The position numbers and the translations under genes were made by a program. Shown here in pieces: positions 52,993 to 61,923 of a stretch of 64,000 nt of DNA (positions within the stretch are counted from its first letter, which is position 1; the number at the start of each line of letters is the position of its first letter). The notes under the pieces were generated by a model that worked only from the letters and a program-made list of their open reading frames with translations, had not been told where the DNA came from and did not search any database. The stretch comes from an uncultured Prevotellaceae bacterium (GTDB taxonomy: Bacteria; Bacteroidota; Bacteroidia; Bacteroidales; Bacteroidaceae): contig CADADN010000006.1 in the NCBI GenBank assembly GCA_902786665.1, positions 62,001-126,000 of the forward strand, in the 5' to 3' direction.

Positions 52993-53042
52993 AATATTGA
53001 CCAAAGAGGGGCGTTGATGAACGCCCCTCTTTGGTCAATATT
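52993..53042. terminator. Bidirectional terminator, perfect 23-bp stem
   Basis: Arms 52993-53015 and 53020-53042 are perfect reverse complements with a 4-nt GATG loop. It separates the converging ends of the giant secreted gene and the LytTR regulator. A T-run follows on the + strand, and the stem ends 2 bp from the regulator's stop. Just upstream, TGACAAGGA / TCCTTGTCA (52930-52970) is a second inverted repeat. Confidence 0.92.
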
Positions 53043-53043
53043 T

Positions 53044-53805
53044 TCAAATGCACAGGAACCGGTCGAGAAGTTGACGGCGGAACGAGGCTCCCACCTTGAC
53101 GTAGGAGATTTCCTGGAAAGGTGGATAGAACATGCAGAGGTTGTCGGTCACCTGGAACAGGTAATTGATGTTGACGATGTATTTCTGGTTGACCTGAACA
53201 AACTGTGTTCCCAAGGACAGCAGCATCTTGTTGGTGACGGTGCGCTTGAGCCGCACCGGCTTGATGGCGCTGGCGATGACGGCCTCCCAGATGCGCAGGT
53301 CGCTGTTGTACTGGAAAATGCCGATGTCACGCAGCCGCACAAGACGGAAGTCGGTGGTGTTGATGAACATCAGCAGGTTCTCCTCCGCCTTATAGACCTT
53401 CCCGTCGTTCTTGGGTTGCTGTGGGAAGGCGGCGGAGAACCATCTCCTGATGATCTCGTCCAAGTCGTCTGTGTTGATGGGCTTGAGAAGGAAGTCGAAG
53501 GCATGGTTGCGGAAGGACTCCAGCATGTAATCCACGTAGGCGGTGTAGGCGATGAAATGGCAGCGTGACAGCGTGGAGGCATCAAGGTGCTCGATGAGTT
53601 CAAGACCTGTCATGTCAGACAGTTCGATGTCGAGAAAAACCAAGTCGGGCTGCAACGAACGGATGGCGTTCAAGCCTTCCTTTCCCGTGGTGCATGTTCC
53701 TATGATCTCTATGGACGAGTAGGGCTTGAGGGCTTCCACGAGCATCTCCGCATCGGAGGGAGTGTCATCAATGATGAGCGTTCTTGTAGATTGAATGTTG
53801 GACAT
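53044..53805 (-). CDS. LytTR-family response regulator
   Basis: A 253-residue protein. Receiver domain ~8-125: acidic pair in TLIIDDTPSDAEM, phospho-acceptor Asp59 in LVFLDIELSDMTG, and the LLKPIN lysine. LytTR DNA-binding domain ~150-253: VRLRDIGIFQYNSDLRIWEA, LGTQFVQVNQKYIVNINYLF. It is transcribed away from the sensor kinase at 54109, a typical divergent two-component arrangement. The promoter is TTTG/TATATTTG on the - strand (53865-53834). It probably recognises paired sites upstream of its targets; none was identified. Confidence 0.93.
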   Translation of the reverse strand: MSNIQSTRTLIIDDTPSDAEMLVEALKPYSSIEIIGTCTTGKEGLNAIRSLQPDLVFLDIELSDMTGLELIEHLDASTLSRCHFIAYTAYVDYMLESFRNHAFDFLLKPINTDDLDEIIRRWFSAAFPQQPKNDGKVYKAEENLLMFINTTDFRLVRLRDIGIFQYNSDLRIWEAVIASAIKPVRLKRTVTNKMLLSLGTQFVQVNQKYIVNINYLFQVTDNLCMFYPPFQEISYVKVGASFRRQLLDRFLCI

Positions 53806-53833
53806 CAGTGTTGCATTTTTCTATTTACAAGTG

Positions 53834-53865
53834 CAAATATACTACATTTGCCTCATTTTCACAAA
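53834..53865 (-). promoter_or_regulatory. Promoter of the LytTR regulator
   Basis: Read on the - strand: TTTG (53865-53862), 20-bp spacer, TATATTTG (53841-53834), 29 bp from the start. Confidence 0.85.
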
Positions 53866-54034
53866 TGAACATGTCACACGAAAATGATTATTTGCCCCTA
53901 TCGTGGTTTATCTATCAAAATATCGTGTTTATTCGTATCAAAATTTTTCCAACTCCATACATGGATTCACCTGGAAAAATCGTATGGAAACACATCCACC
54001 TCACCTTACACCTCAAAAGAAATGTCCCATGCTG

Positions 54035-54065
54035 TTGGGGCTTTTCCTTTTTTTTCCTATCTTTG
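54035..54065 (+). promoter_or_regulatory. Promoter of the sensor kinase
   Basis: TTG (54035-54037), 20-bp spacer, TATCTTTG (54058-54065), 43 bp ahead of ATG 54109. The rest of the 300-bp divergent gap holds no recognisable gene. Confidence 0.82.
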
Positions 54066-54108
54066 CATGTGAAAACACCCCATCAACCCACCATAAGCCG
54101 TCATTGAA

Positions 54109-56115
54109 ATGAATGCACGCCACCACATCACTTTTCTGCTTATGTCCGCAGTACTGTTCATCCTCTCATGCCACAACGAAGAGATGCCCGGCGGACGAAC
54201 CAAGGAAGCTTACAACCGACTGAAAGCAGTGGCCGACTCCGTGGATGCACTATCGCCACGAGCACGAGCACTGGTGGACTCTGCTCTCGACAACTCCAGC
54301 GACAGCCTCACCTACTACGACTACTATGTGGAACTGGGAAGACTATACCTCATGACACAGCCGGAGTCGGTACTGCAATGCACCGAACGCATCACCGCCT
54401 TCGTCAAGTCGCAAGAAACAACGCCACGTGTCAACGGACTGATGGCCGAGGCGAAACTCCTCCGGGCCAACTTCGACTACCTCTACCACCAGAATTACAA
54501 GGAAGCGGTGGACAACAACCTGGAAGCATACCACTTGTTTCTCAAAAGCGACATGCAAGACAACGCTTCAGGCATCTGCGCCAACATCGGCGACGTGTAC
54601 ATGCAGCAGAGCCTCCTGCCCGAGGCGGCTGCGTGGTACCGACGCGCCCTCGTTATCACCGACTCCTTGCAACTGCCTGAGGAAGACAGCTATACCTTCT
54701 ACATGGGACTGGGGCACATCTACTGCGTCCTGCAAGACTACAAGATGTCGGAGGACTATTTCTCCAAGGCAAGAAGGGGCTACGGCAAGATGCACAGCAA
54801 CATGCAAATCAACTTCCTCAACAACTACGGCAACCTGAAATACTACAGCAAGGACTACGCCGGGGCATTGGCCACCTTCAACAGTCTCGACAGCCTCATC
54901 ACCGCACTTGGCTTGAAAGGCGGCTTCGAAGACCATCTCTGCCATCTCAACATGGCCGACGTCCTGGTGAACCTCGGACGCAACAAGGAGTCGATGGAAA
55001 AGCTGGAGCCGGCCGACAGCTTCTTCCGCGCCAACAACGTGGGCGACGCCATCTACTACGCCAACACCATTCGCATAGCCAACTCGTTGGAAAAGAACGA
55101 CATCGCCATGGTAAGGAAAATCATCGATGACGAGCCTCAAGGACTGACCACCGACGAGGACATGATCGGCATACGCGAACGATACCTACACGACTACTAT
55201 GTGAAGACCGGAAACGAACTGATGGCCGTCAAGATGGAACGGGCCTACAACCACCGAAAGGATTCCATCGACCAAAGCCGGGAACACATGCGCTCGACCG
55301 ACATCATGACGCGCCTGGCACTCGACACGCTGACACTACACAACCAACTGAGAATCAAGGAGAAGAACGAGGAAATCAGCCACAACCGACTGATTTGGGC
55401 TCTTGTGGCGGGAGGGATGCTCCTTGTTGCCCTTGGCCTGTTGGCCTGGACTCTTTACCTGCGCAAACGAAATGCCGACAAGCAGTTGGAAATCATCAAC
55501 CTGAAGATTTCAAACAACCGCAACGTGATTGCGCCACACTTCATCTTCAACGTCCTCAAACAAGCTTCCATCCAACAGGGGAAAGAGGCTGACAACAGCA
55601 TCGAAGGAATCATCAAACTGATGCGCTCACAAATTGCTGTCTCGCGGAAAGTCTTCGTCACACTGGGGGAGGAACTGGAATTCACCAAGAACTATGTCAA
55701 CCTGGCCAAGGACAGCCTGGAAGGCGACTTCATCTTCACCATCAACAAAAGCGACGATCCCTCGACAGACCGGCGACTTGTGCCGTCAACCTTCGTGCAA
55801 ATCCTCGCGGAGAACGCCATCAAGCACGCGCTGAGGGAAGTGGAGGGTGAAAAACGCCTCACCATCGACATAGAGGACACACCCTCGCAGACAAGCATCT
55901 CCATCAGCGACAACGGCCACGGTTTCGACATCAGAAGCAGGGCGGCTGGTACAGGAACTGGTCTCAGCGTGATACGACGAACACTGGCCCTGTACAATGA
56001 GAGCCACCGCCACAAGATTACATTCAACATAGAGAACAGGACCGATGACGATGGACGCATCACAGGATGCACCGTCCACATGGTGGTTCCCACCGACGTG
56101 GAGCAACCTTCCTGA
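54109..56115 (+). CDS. LytS-type sensor histidine kinase with TPR-like extracytoplasmic domain
   Basis: A 668-residue protein. A lipobox-like LFILSC (Cys21) suggests a lipoprotein signal. Residues ~30-410 are helical TPR-like repeats (GICANIGDVYMQQSLLPEAA, YTFYMGLGHIYCVLQDYKMS). One membrane helix, ~428-449 (LIWALVAGGMLLVALGLLAW), is followed by a short linker. The kinase core has His477 in VIAPHFIFNVLKQAS (His_kinase family) and an HATPase with AENAIKHAL, SISDNGHGF and GTGLSVIRRT. Architecture and the divergent LytTR regulator identify a two-component pair. The signal sensed is unknown. Stop is 18 bp before the phosphoesterase gene. Confidence 0.93.
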   Translation: MNARHHITFLLMSAVLFILSCHNEEMPGGRTKEAYNRLKAVADSVDALSPRARALVDSALDNSSDSLTYYDYYVELGRLYLMTQPESVLQCTERITAFVKSQETTPRVNGLMAEAKLLRANFDYLYHQNYKEAVDNNLEAYHLFLKSDMQDNASGICANIGDVYMQQSLLPEAAAWYRRALVITDSLQLPEEDSYTFYMGLGHIYCVLQDYKMSEDYFSKARRGYGKMHSNMQINFLNNYGNLKYYSKDYAGALATFNSLDSLITALGLKGGFEDHLCHLNMADVLVNLGRNKESMEKLEPADSFFRANNVGDAIYYANTIRIANSLEKNDIAMVRKIIDDEPQGLTTDEDMIGIRERYLHDYYVKTGNELMAVKMERAYNHRKDSIDQSREHMRSTDIMTRLALDTLTLHNQLRIKEKNEEISHNRLIWALVAGGMLLVALGLLAWTLYLRKRNADKQLEIINLKISNNRNVIAPHFIFNVLKQASIQQGKEADNSIEGIIKLMRSQIAVSRKVFVTLGEELEFTKNYVNLAKDSLEGDFIFTINKSDDPSTDRRLVPSTFVQILAENAIKHALREVEGEKRLTIDIEDTPSQTSISISDNGHGFDIRSRAAGTGTGLSVIRRTLALYNESHRHKITFNIENRTDDDGRITGCTVHMVVPTDVEQPS

Positions 56116-56133
56116 CATTAACGCCCCTGCCCC

Positions 56134-57222
56134 ATGGCCCATAGGTTCTCCTTCTTCGTCATGCTCATCGTGGTGGTCACCTTGCTGCCCGAGGTGGTGG
56201 TCTACTGTGGCTATCTCCCTGACTGGCCCGCCTGGGCGCAATGGGCCTATGCTTTCACCATCGCATGGGAGGTGTTTGCCGTCGTCGTGATGCAGACATG
56301 GGTGCTTGGCCATGTGAGGTCGATACGCTTCTTCTTCGCCACCTTCCTCCTGCTCACCATTCCGAAACTGCTGTTCGCCATCCTCGCTCCGCCACTGGGA
56401 GCCCATATCGGCCTTGCAGCAGGAGCGCTGTTCTTCCTGGCTGCCCTATATGGCTTCCTCTGGGGTTGGCGCCGACTCGTGACAACCCACGTGGAATGTG
56501 TGCCACCAACACTTCCTGCTGCCTTCGACGGCTACCGCATCGTGCAGCTGTCCGACCTGCACCTTGGGTCGCTGACCAAGCATCCCGACTTCATCAAACG
56601 AATCGTGGAAACCGCCAATGCACAACACCCCGACCTCATCGTCTTCACAGGCGACCTGGTGAACCACTTTGCAAGCGAGGCAACACCTTTCGCCGACTCG
56701 CTGTCACGCTTGTCGGCTCCCGACGGCGTGCTCTCCATCCTCGGCAACCACGACGAGTTGGATCCTGCATATGCCGACGTCATGCGGTCGATGCATGGGA
56801 GGATGGGGTGGCACTTGCTGATGAACGAGCATGTGATGATAACCAGAGGAGATGACAGCATCGCCGTCGTGGGCGTGGAGACTACCAGTCCGCAACCTTT
56901 CAAGTCCACCGGCGACCTGGGAAAGGCCATGCAAGGAATTCCCTCCGGCATGTGGAAACTGTTGCTGACCCACGACCCCTCGCATTGGCGCAAGGAGGTG
57001 CTTCCCACCACAGACATCCCGCTGACACTCTCCGGTCACACCCACGGCGCCCATCTCCGATTGTTGGGATGGTCGCCAGCCCGACTGATGTATCATGAAT
57101 GGGGCGGCACCTACCATGAGGGCGGCCGCATGCTCCACGTGTCATCAGGCATCTGCGGCACCGTGGTTTTCCGACTGGGTGCCTGGCCCGAAGTAAACGT
57201 CATCACCCTGAAAAAATCATAG
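56134..57222 (+). CDS. Membrane metallophosphoesterase
   Basis: A 362-residue protein. Four N-terminal membrane helices (~1-110) precede a calcineurin-like phosphoesterase domain with RIVQLSDLHLGSLTK (D-x-H), IVFTGDLVNHF (GD), SILGNHDELDP (GNHD), LLLTHDP and SGHTHGAHL. The full metal-binding set is present. This family includes UDP-diacylglucosamine hydrolase-like and YkuE-like enzymes; the substrate is not known. It follows the sensor kinase gene by 18 bp, so it may be co-expressed. Confidence 0.92.
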   Translation: MAHRFSFFVMLIVVVTLLPEVVVYCGYLPDWPAWAQWAYAFTIAWEVFAVVVMQTWVLGHVRSIRFFFATFLLLTIPKLLFAILAPPLGAHIGLAAGALFFLAALYGFLWGWRRLVTTHVECVPPTLPAAFDGYRIVQLSDLHLGSLTKHPDFIKRIVETANAQHPDLIVFTGDLVNHFASEATPFADSLSRLSAPDGVLSILGNHDELDPAYADVMRSMHGRMGWHLLMNEHVMITRGDDSIAVVGVETTSPQPFKSTGDLGKAMQGIPSGMWKLLLTHDPSHWRKEVLPTTDIPLTLSGHTHGAHLRLLGWSPARLMYHEWGGTYHEGGRMLHVSSGICGTVVFRLGAWPEVNVITLKKS

Positions 57223-57268
57223 AAGGAAACAGGAAGCCCTAGAACCTCCTATTCCCTCCTATCAAAAA

Positions 57269-58297
57269 TCAAAAAGACACTTTGGCTCCGTCGGCAGTGA
57301 CCTCGATGGTGACAGGTGCACCCATGACGAGCGGCATGTTGGGCAATTCGTGCCCGGCGGGGAAGCCGCAAGCCACTGGGATGTTGTATTTGGAGAAATA
57401 GGTGGAAAACATCTGTTCCACACTGTCGTAGGCGATATCGCGCTTGCAGTCGCTGAAGTATCCGAGGATGACGCCCTTGCACCGGTCGATGACGCCGTTG
57501 AGGACGAGCATGTTCATAAGACGGTCAAGATTATGGAAACTCTCACCCACCTCTTCAATGAAGAGGATGAAGTCTTCTTCGCCCTGGAAGTAATCCACCT
57601 TGGACCCCATCAGCGGGAAGAACGTGCAGAAATTGCCACCCACGAGTTTTCCCGTGGCCTTGCCTTGCTGGTTGCAGGGATGAGCAGGCAATGTGTATTG
57701 CGGCATTTTGCCAAAAAGCAAGTCCCTGAGGGTAAGTGAAGACTCATCCATCCCCTCTCCATCGGCGATGTAGCGGCTCATATTGCCATGGATGCTCATC
57801 ACGCCGGCAGAGACCTCCATGGCGTGGAGGGTGGTGATGTCGCTGAAACCAATCAACCATTTGGGGTTCGCCGCCAACTCCTCCTTGGTGATGAATGGGA
57901 CCATCTGTATGGTGCTGTATCCTCCACGGTTGCAGAGGATGGCTTTCACCTCGGGGTCGTGGAGCGCCCATCTGAGGTCGGAGAGACGTTCCTCGAAGGT
58001 TCCCGCGTAGTTGAGGCCCGACTTCTTCCCCACATTGGGGCCTATGACGGGAACGAGCCCCCATCCCCTAAGGATGTCGGCGGTCCTATATGCATATTCC
58101 GTGTCGAGGAAGTAGGAGGGTGAGATGATGGCCACCTTGTCGCCCTTTTTCAGAAAGGCAGGTGCCTTGCAAGAGGTCTTTTTCGATGGTTGTCCTTGTA
58201 CTAGCATGTCGTTGTCGTTTCCTGGCATTGCCGCATTCGTAATTGTCGCATGACAGCATAACATGGCGGCCATCAGCCATAAGATTGCTTTTTTCAT
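57269..58297 (-). CDS. Exported LD-carboxypeptidase (peptidase S66)
   Basis: A 342-residue protein with a signal peptide (LWLMAAMLCCHATITNA). S66 motifs: DKVAIISPSYFLD at the N-terminus of the mature protein, KAILCNRGGYSTIQM and the nucleophile Ser in LIGFSDITTLHA. The acid and His residues are in the C-terminal half (FIEEVGESFHNLDR, MPLVMGAPV). It cleaves the terminal D-alanine of muramoyl-tetrapeptides during peptidoglycan recycling or processing. An export signal is unusual, since E. coli LdcA is cytoplasmic; a periplasmic location is inferred. Confidence 0.9.
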   Translation of the reverse strand: MKKAILWLMAAMLCCHATITNAAMPGNDNDMLVQGQPSKKTSCKAPAFLKKGDKVAIISPSYFLDTEYAYRTADILRGWGLVPVIGPNVGKKSGLNYAGTFEERLSDLRWALHDPEVKAILCNRGGYSTIQMVPFITKEELAANPKWLIGFSDITTLHAMEVSAGVMSIHGNMSRYIADGEGMDESSLTLRDLLFGKMPQYTLPAHPCNQQGKATGKLVGGNFCTFFPLMGSKVDYFQGEEDFILFIEEVGESFHNLDRLMNMLVLNGVIDRCKGVILGYFSDCKRDIAYDSVEQMFSTYFSKYNIPVACGFPAGHELPNMPLVMGAPVTIEVTADGAKVSF

Positions 58298-58313
58298 TTT
58301 TGTTGTTTTTTAT

Positions 58314-58430
58314 AATCGGAGTAATCGGAATTTTTCGGAATAATCGGAGGAATCGGAGTTGTCGGAATAATCGGAGGAATCGGAGGAATCGGAGGAATCG
58401 GAGGAATCGGAGTTGTCGGAGGAATCGACA
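58314..58430. repeat. Nonamer repeat array, core ATCGGAGGA
   Basis: About 11 units of (A/G)ATCGGAG(G/T)(A/T) lie upstream (5') of the LD-carboxypeptidase start. Related to the hutH-hutI gap repeat. Confidence 0.9.
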
Positions 58431-58470
58431 TTTGTTTTGTCATTGGCATCGTCGCCTACGGTAGTATTGT

Positions 58471-58562
58471 CTTTAACTTCTCTAACTTCTCTAACTTCTC
58501 TAACTTCTCTAACTTCTTCTACATCTTCTACTTCTCTAACTTCTCTAACTTCTTCTACTTCA
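58471..58562. repeat. Nonamer repeat array, core TTCTCTAAC
   Basis: About nine units of TTCTCTAAC and variants (TTCTTCTAC) run right up to the stop of the next gene on the - strand. This is a second, unrelated unit in the same 260-bp gap; no terminator could be distinguished. Confidence 0.9.
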
Positions 58563-60095
58563 TTCCAAATGAATGTCAGGGCCGGGATTGTTGAATCCGA
58601 TATCTTCTTTTCCTATCAGCCCATGACCTTCCACGTAGTTGCCCTTGAGGGTGTAACCGTCGGTGGCGGCATCAAGGTAGACGGGGAAGCACCTGTCGTT
58701 GGTGGCATATGGTGCCGGCGTATGAGGTGAGATGATGTTTCCTTCCATCACCGACCCTGGTTGGCAGGAGAGGGTGTAGATGGCTCCGACATCGTAGAGT
58801 TGGCGGGCGTAGTTTCTCACCGTGTTGCCTCTGATGACATTGCCTTCCATCCCCGTTTTTTCGGGGGTCCATCCCCATCCCACGCAGATTCCGGAGTAAT
58901 TGACTCCGTCCACCACGTTGCGCTCGATGCTCACATTGCTCACATATCCGCATCCGATGGCCACGGCCCCCCAGTCCTCCTTGGTGGCGTTCTCTATCCT
59001 GTTGTTGGTGATTTCCAGATGGCGGCAGTGCCGGGCCAGTTGGGTATAAGGGCGATGCACCTCCCTCGGACTCTCTGCGAAGGACCCTGCGAGGATGGCC
59101 GTCCCTCCGATGTCGCGGAACGTGCAGTTGTCCACCCTGCATTGGTCGATGCCGTATGTGAAGTCGAGGGCGGTGGAGGCGAGGTTGCTGAAGAAACAGT
59201 TCTCCACGTTCACCTGCCGTGCCCATGAGATGCTCACGGCCGCCACCGGTCGTTCTATCCACGCCTGGTTCTCGAGCGTGGGTGCCCAGGGCAGGCCTTC
59301 TTGCTTGAGTTTGTAGGCATCGATGATGGGGAATCCACCTTGCAGGGTGACATGTCCTTGATGGAGGGGCCGGTTCCAACAAGTGTTCTCAAAAGTGAGG
59401 TTTCTCAATGTCAGATGTGTCACAGGTTGCTCTTCCGTTCCGGCTACGACAATGAGTTGCTCTATGCCGTCCCTCTGTTCGGTGGTGCGTAGCAAGAAGG
59501 CGCTGTTGCCTTTCTCACCTCCCACCACGGGTTGGGGCCAAGGGTGCTCGAACTCCAATTTGCTTTCCGGCTCGAGGAAGGATACTTCCGTCACCGCTCC
59601 CTTGACCTTCATCTCTCGCACCCGGAGGATGGCGATGGCCCACCGTTGCTGCAGCAACATCTCCACTCCCTTCGTCTCCAACACCTCCTGCGGCGGCGTG
59701 GGGATGGTGACGACTCGCCGCTCCTTGTCGAAGTCTACAATTCTCTCCATACCCTCCTTGGGGAAGAGTTGGGTGTGGCGTTGCGGAATGTCGCCACAAA
59801 GCACGGCACCTTCCTCGCCGACGATGAGGGTGGGAGCTTCCTCTGTGCCACTGTCCTCGGGTCTTATGAACAGCGGTTGCACCATACGGTGCCTGCCGGC
59901 CTTGACGACGATGCGGATGCCGTCTTTGCACCGCGGGTCTCCTGTCCGCCGCCATTCCCTGGCTTGTCGCAATGCGTCATGCAAGTTGTCTTCCGGGCCG
60001 ACAAGGATGTCTCCCGCCGACTGTGCCCTGCAGCAAAGGTTGGCAACGGATAAAAGAAACAATATGAAAGCGACTTTCAAGTGTTTTCTCATCAT
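58560..60095 (-). CDS. Secreted right-handed parallel beta-helix protein
   Basis: A 511-residue protein with a signal peptide (VAFILFLLSVANLCC). The N-terminal part has DNLHDALRQAREWRRTG and IRIVVKAGRHRMVQPLFIRP, the usual start of beta-helix carbohydrate-active proteins. Later turns: ITNNRIENATKEDWGAVAIG, IERNVVDGVNYSGI, VIRGNTVRNYARQLYDVG. Some GH141- or GH120-like enzymes look similar, but I cannot place the family. A lyase, hydrolase or binding protein is possible. It is not linked to any SusCD pair in the window. Confidence 0.78.
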   Translation of the reverse strand: MMRKHLKVAFILFLLSVANLCCRAQSAGDILVGPEDNLHDALRQAREWRRTGDPRCKDGIRIVVKAGRHRMVQPLFIRPEDSGTEEAPTLIVGEEGAVLCGDIPQRHTQLFPKEGMERIVDFDKERRVVTIPTPPQEVLETKGVEMLLQQRWAIAILRVREMKVKGAVTEVSFLEPESKLEFEHPWPQPVVGGEKGNSAFLLRTTEQRDGIEQLIVVAGTEEQPVTHLTLRNLTFENTCWNRPLHQGHVTLQGGFPIIDAYKLKQEGLPWAPTLENQAWIERPVAAVSISWARQVNVENCFFSNLASTALDFTYGIDQCRVDNCTFRDIGGTAILAGSFAESPREVHRPYTQLARHCRHLEITNNRIENATKEDWGAVAIGCGYVSNVSIERNVVDGVNYSGICVGWGWTPEKTGMEGNVIRGNTVRNYARQLYDVGAIYTLSCQPGSVMEGNIISPHTPAPYATNDRCFPVYLDAATDGYTLKGNYVEGHGLIGKEDIGFNNPGPDIHLE

Positions 60096-60111
60096 CTATA
60101 AAAAGTGTTGT

Positions 60112-60969
60112 TCATACAGTCAAGTCTAAAGGCAGGTCACTAATATCTTTTAGACGTTTGCCATCAATGAGTATGTTTAGCATCTCCAATGCATCTTCTG
60201 CTTCTATCTCCTTAATGGCTTGCACTAATTCATAAAGTGCAAAATGATAAACACAGTCGATGTCACCTGTACCCAAAGCCAACGATGCTATCCGGGCTGG
60301 CATAGGCTCTCCTGTCACTACAACAATATGAGGTAAATGACCCTTTCGGTTACGGATAAGCCCAAGTGCTTCTGTCCGACTATTTTGAGCACGGTCGCTT
60401 CGCATCGTCCATTTGGCTGATATCGAAGCATGTAAAATGGGAAGCCCACCATTCTGCTTACGTATGTCAGAAAGATGGCAGATGGATTCATCTACTATGA
60501 TTTGCTGCTCGTTGATGACGACATCTGGTTCCGTCTCACGATAGATCACCACATCTGGAGCCACCATGTAATCATTCCCCATACTGGCTGCAAGTCGCGC
60601 ATCTTCTTTTGTCAGACGGTTAAGATAATCAAGATGCTCGTATTGGGAAAAGCTGCTGGTTTTAATGGCGTTGCGATTTCCCAGCTTGGCAATATGCCAT
60701 TTGCCAGGTCGAAAGTTTTGCAGGTAAGGGAAAGTCTCTTTGAGAAACTCCATATTCATCTGTTCAAACTTGGCACCGGCAGTTTGTCCTACGGCTTTTT
60801 CCTGAACGTCAGCCATCAGTCTTTTGGCGACACCCTTTGCAATGGCGATGGACAGTTTCGATGAACTATCAGCGTTGCTTGGAATGCCTTTTGCATCAAT
60901 CGTCAAAACTGCATTAGCCAACAGCCCAAAGTGGTACCTCCTTCGTGCTTTTACTATCAATGCTTGCAT
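60112..60969 (-). CDS. NgoMIV-family type II restriction endonuclease (GCCGGC)
   Basis: A 285-residue protein that matches NgoMIV (286 residues) along its length from memory: VGQTAGAKFE, VAPDVVIYRE, ISAKWTMRSDRAQNSRTEAL, LIRNRKGHLPHIVVVTGEP and the C-terminal DGKRLKDISDLPLDLTV. Catalytic positions align with NgoMIV: Glu69, Asp139, Ser184, Lys186 and Glu200 (one less than E70/D140/S185/K187/E201). The RSDR at 190-193 corresponds to the base-contacting R-S-D-R of NgoMIV. It therefore should cut G^CCGGC as a tetramer. The start overlaps the methyltransferase gene by 56 bp. The region is AT-richer than its neighbours, consistent with transfer. Confidence 0.93.
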   Translation of the reverse strand: MQALIVKARRRYHFGLLANAVLTIDAKGIPSNADSSSKLSIAIAKGVAKRLMADVQEKAVGQTAGAKFEQMNMEFLKETFPYLQNFRPGKWHIAKLGNRNAIKTSSFSQYEHLDYLNRLTKEDARLAASMGNDYMVAPDVVIYRETEPDVVINEQQIIVDESICHLSDIRKQNGGLPILHASISAKWTMRSDRAQNSRTEALGLIRNRKGHLPHIVVVTGEPMPARIASLALGTGDIDCVYHFALYELVQAIKEIEAEDALEMLNILIDGKRLKDISDLPLDLTV

Positions 60970-61900
60970 AATCCAACACTTGTTTTATCATACGTCCAAC
61001 TTCTCGTGCCACTGGAGGTGGGAATGCATTGCCAATCATCCTACAAGCAATGGTTTTCCGTTTTCCGAAATCCCAATCATCAGGAAACCCTTGAAGCCTT
61101 GCCATCATCCGTGGAGTAAGCCTGGGCATACCCTCGAAATCTTCATCAGGAGCTTCATTGGCAACTCCCCTGCCATCAATTCCCATTACTTCCCAAGCTT
61201 TCCGAGCCCGCGTCGGCCCCAAGTCAGGACCACCATGTTTCTTGCTTCCGCCGACAAGAGTAGGAGCAATTTGGTTTGCTTGTCGACACCAAGCATCAAC
61301 ATTTTTCCATCCTTTGGCAGACATTAAATCATACAAAGCACTACCAACATCCAAGTTAGCCTTTGGAATAGGCTGAGGGAAGGAAAACGTATCAAAAATG
61401 TCAGTTCTGACACCTATCACTATGGCTCGTGGCCGAAGTTGAGGAACACCAAAATCAGAGGCGTTAAGAAGTTGCATATGGACATTGTAACCCAGACGTA
61501 CAAGCCTGCTGATAATTGAATGACGGTAGGATTCAAACTTCTTTCCTAGAAAACCACGGACATTCTCTATCATCACCACTTTTGGCTCTATTTCCTCCAC
61601 CAAACGAAGCATTTGCGGAAACAAATCTCGTTCATCATCCGCTCCTAATTGTTTGCCCGCCACACTAAAGGGAGGACATGGAACTCCGCCTGACAACAAA
61701 TCAATCTTTCCCTTGAATGGCAAGCCACAAAACTGATGCACATCCATACATTCCACATTCCAAAAAGGACGATTGCGTCTAAGACAGTCGCAGTAATCCT
61801 TCTCATATTCCACCAACATCACATGGTCGAACCCAGCCATCTCCAAGCCAAGAGCTTGGCCACCAGCACCAGCACAGATTTCTATAGACTTGTATGACAT
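60914..61900 (-). CDS. DNA (cytosine-5) methyltransferase, companion of the NgoMIV-like enzyme
   Basis: The protein is 328 residues from ATG 61900 (MSYKSIEICAGAGGQALGLE); the frame is open a few codons further to a TTG but ATG is preferred. Motif I is the start itself. Motif IV is GGVPCPPFSVAGKQ with nucleophile Cys75, motif VI is ENVRGFLGKK, motif VIII is QLRPRAIVIGV and motif X is MIGNAFPPPVAREV. The target-recognition region lies ~180-275. It methylates the same site as the endonuclease partner to protect the host. It is upstream of the nuclease gene, so protection is made first. Confidence 0.94.
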   Translation of the reverse strand: MSYKSIEICAGAGGQALGLEMAGFDHVMLVEYEKDYCDCLRRNRPFWNVECMDVHQFCGLPFKGKIDLLSGGVPCPPFSVAGKQLGADDERDLFPQMLRLVEEIEPKVVMIENVRGFLGKKFESYRHSIISRLVRLGYNVHMQLLNASDFGVPQLRPRAIVIGVRTDIFDTFSFPQPIPKANLDVGSALYDLMSAKGWKNVDAWCRQANQIAPTLVGGSKKHGGPDLGPTRARKAWEVMGIDGRGVANEAPDEDFEGMPRLTPRMMARLQGFPDDWDFGKRKTIACRMIGNAFPPPVAREVGRMIKQVLDYASIDSKSTKEVPLWAVG

Positions 61901-61923
61901 AATTTTCTTTTTCAATGATTTTG

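Noticed and set aside
58314-58562. Possible CRISPR array
   Set aside because: Units are 9 bp without unique spacers, and no cas gene is nearby; these are plain tandem repeats.
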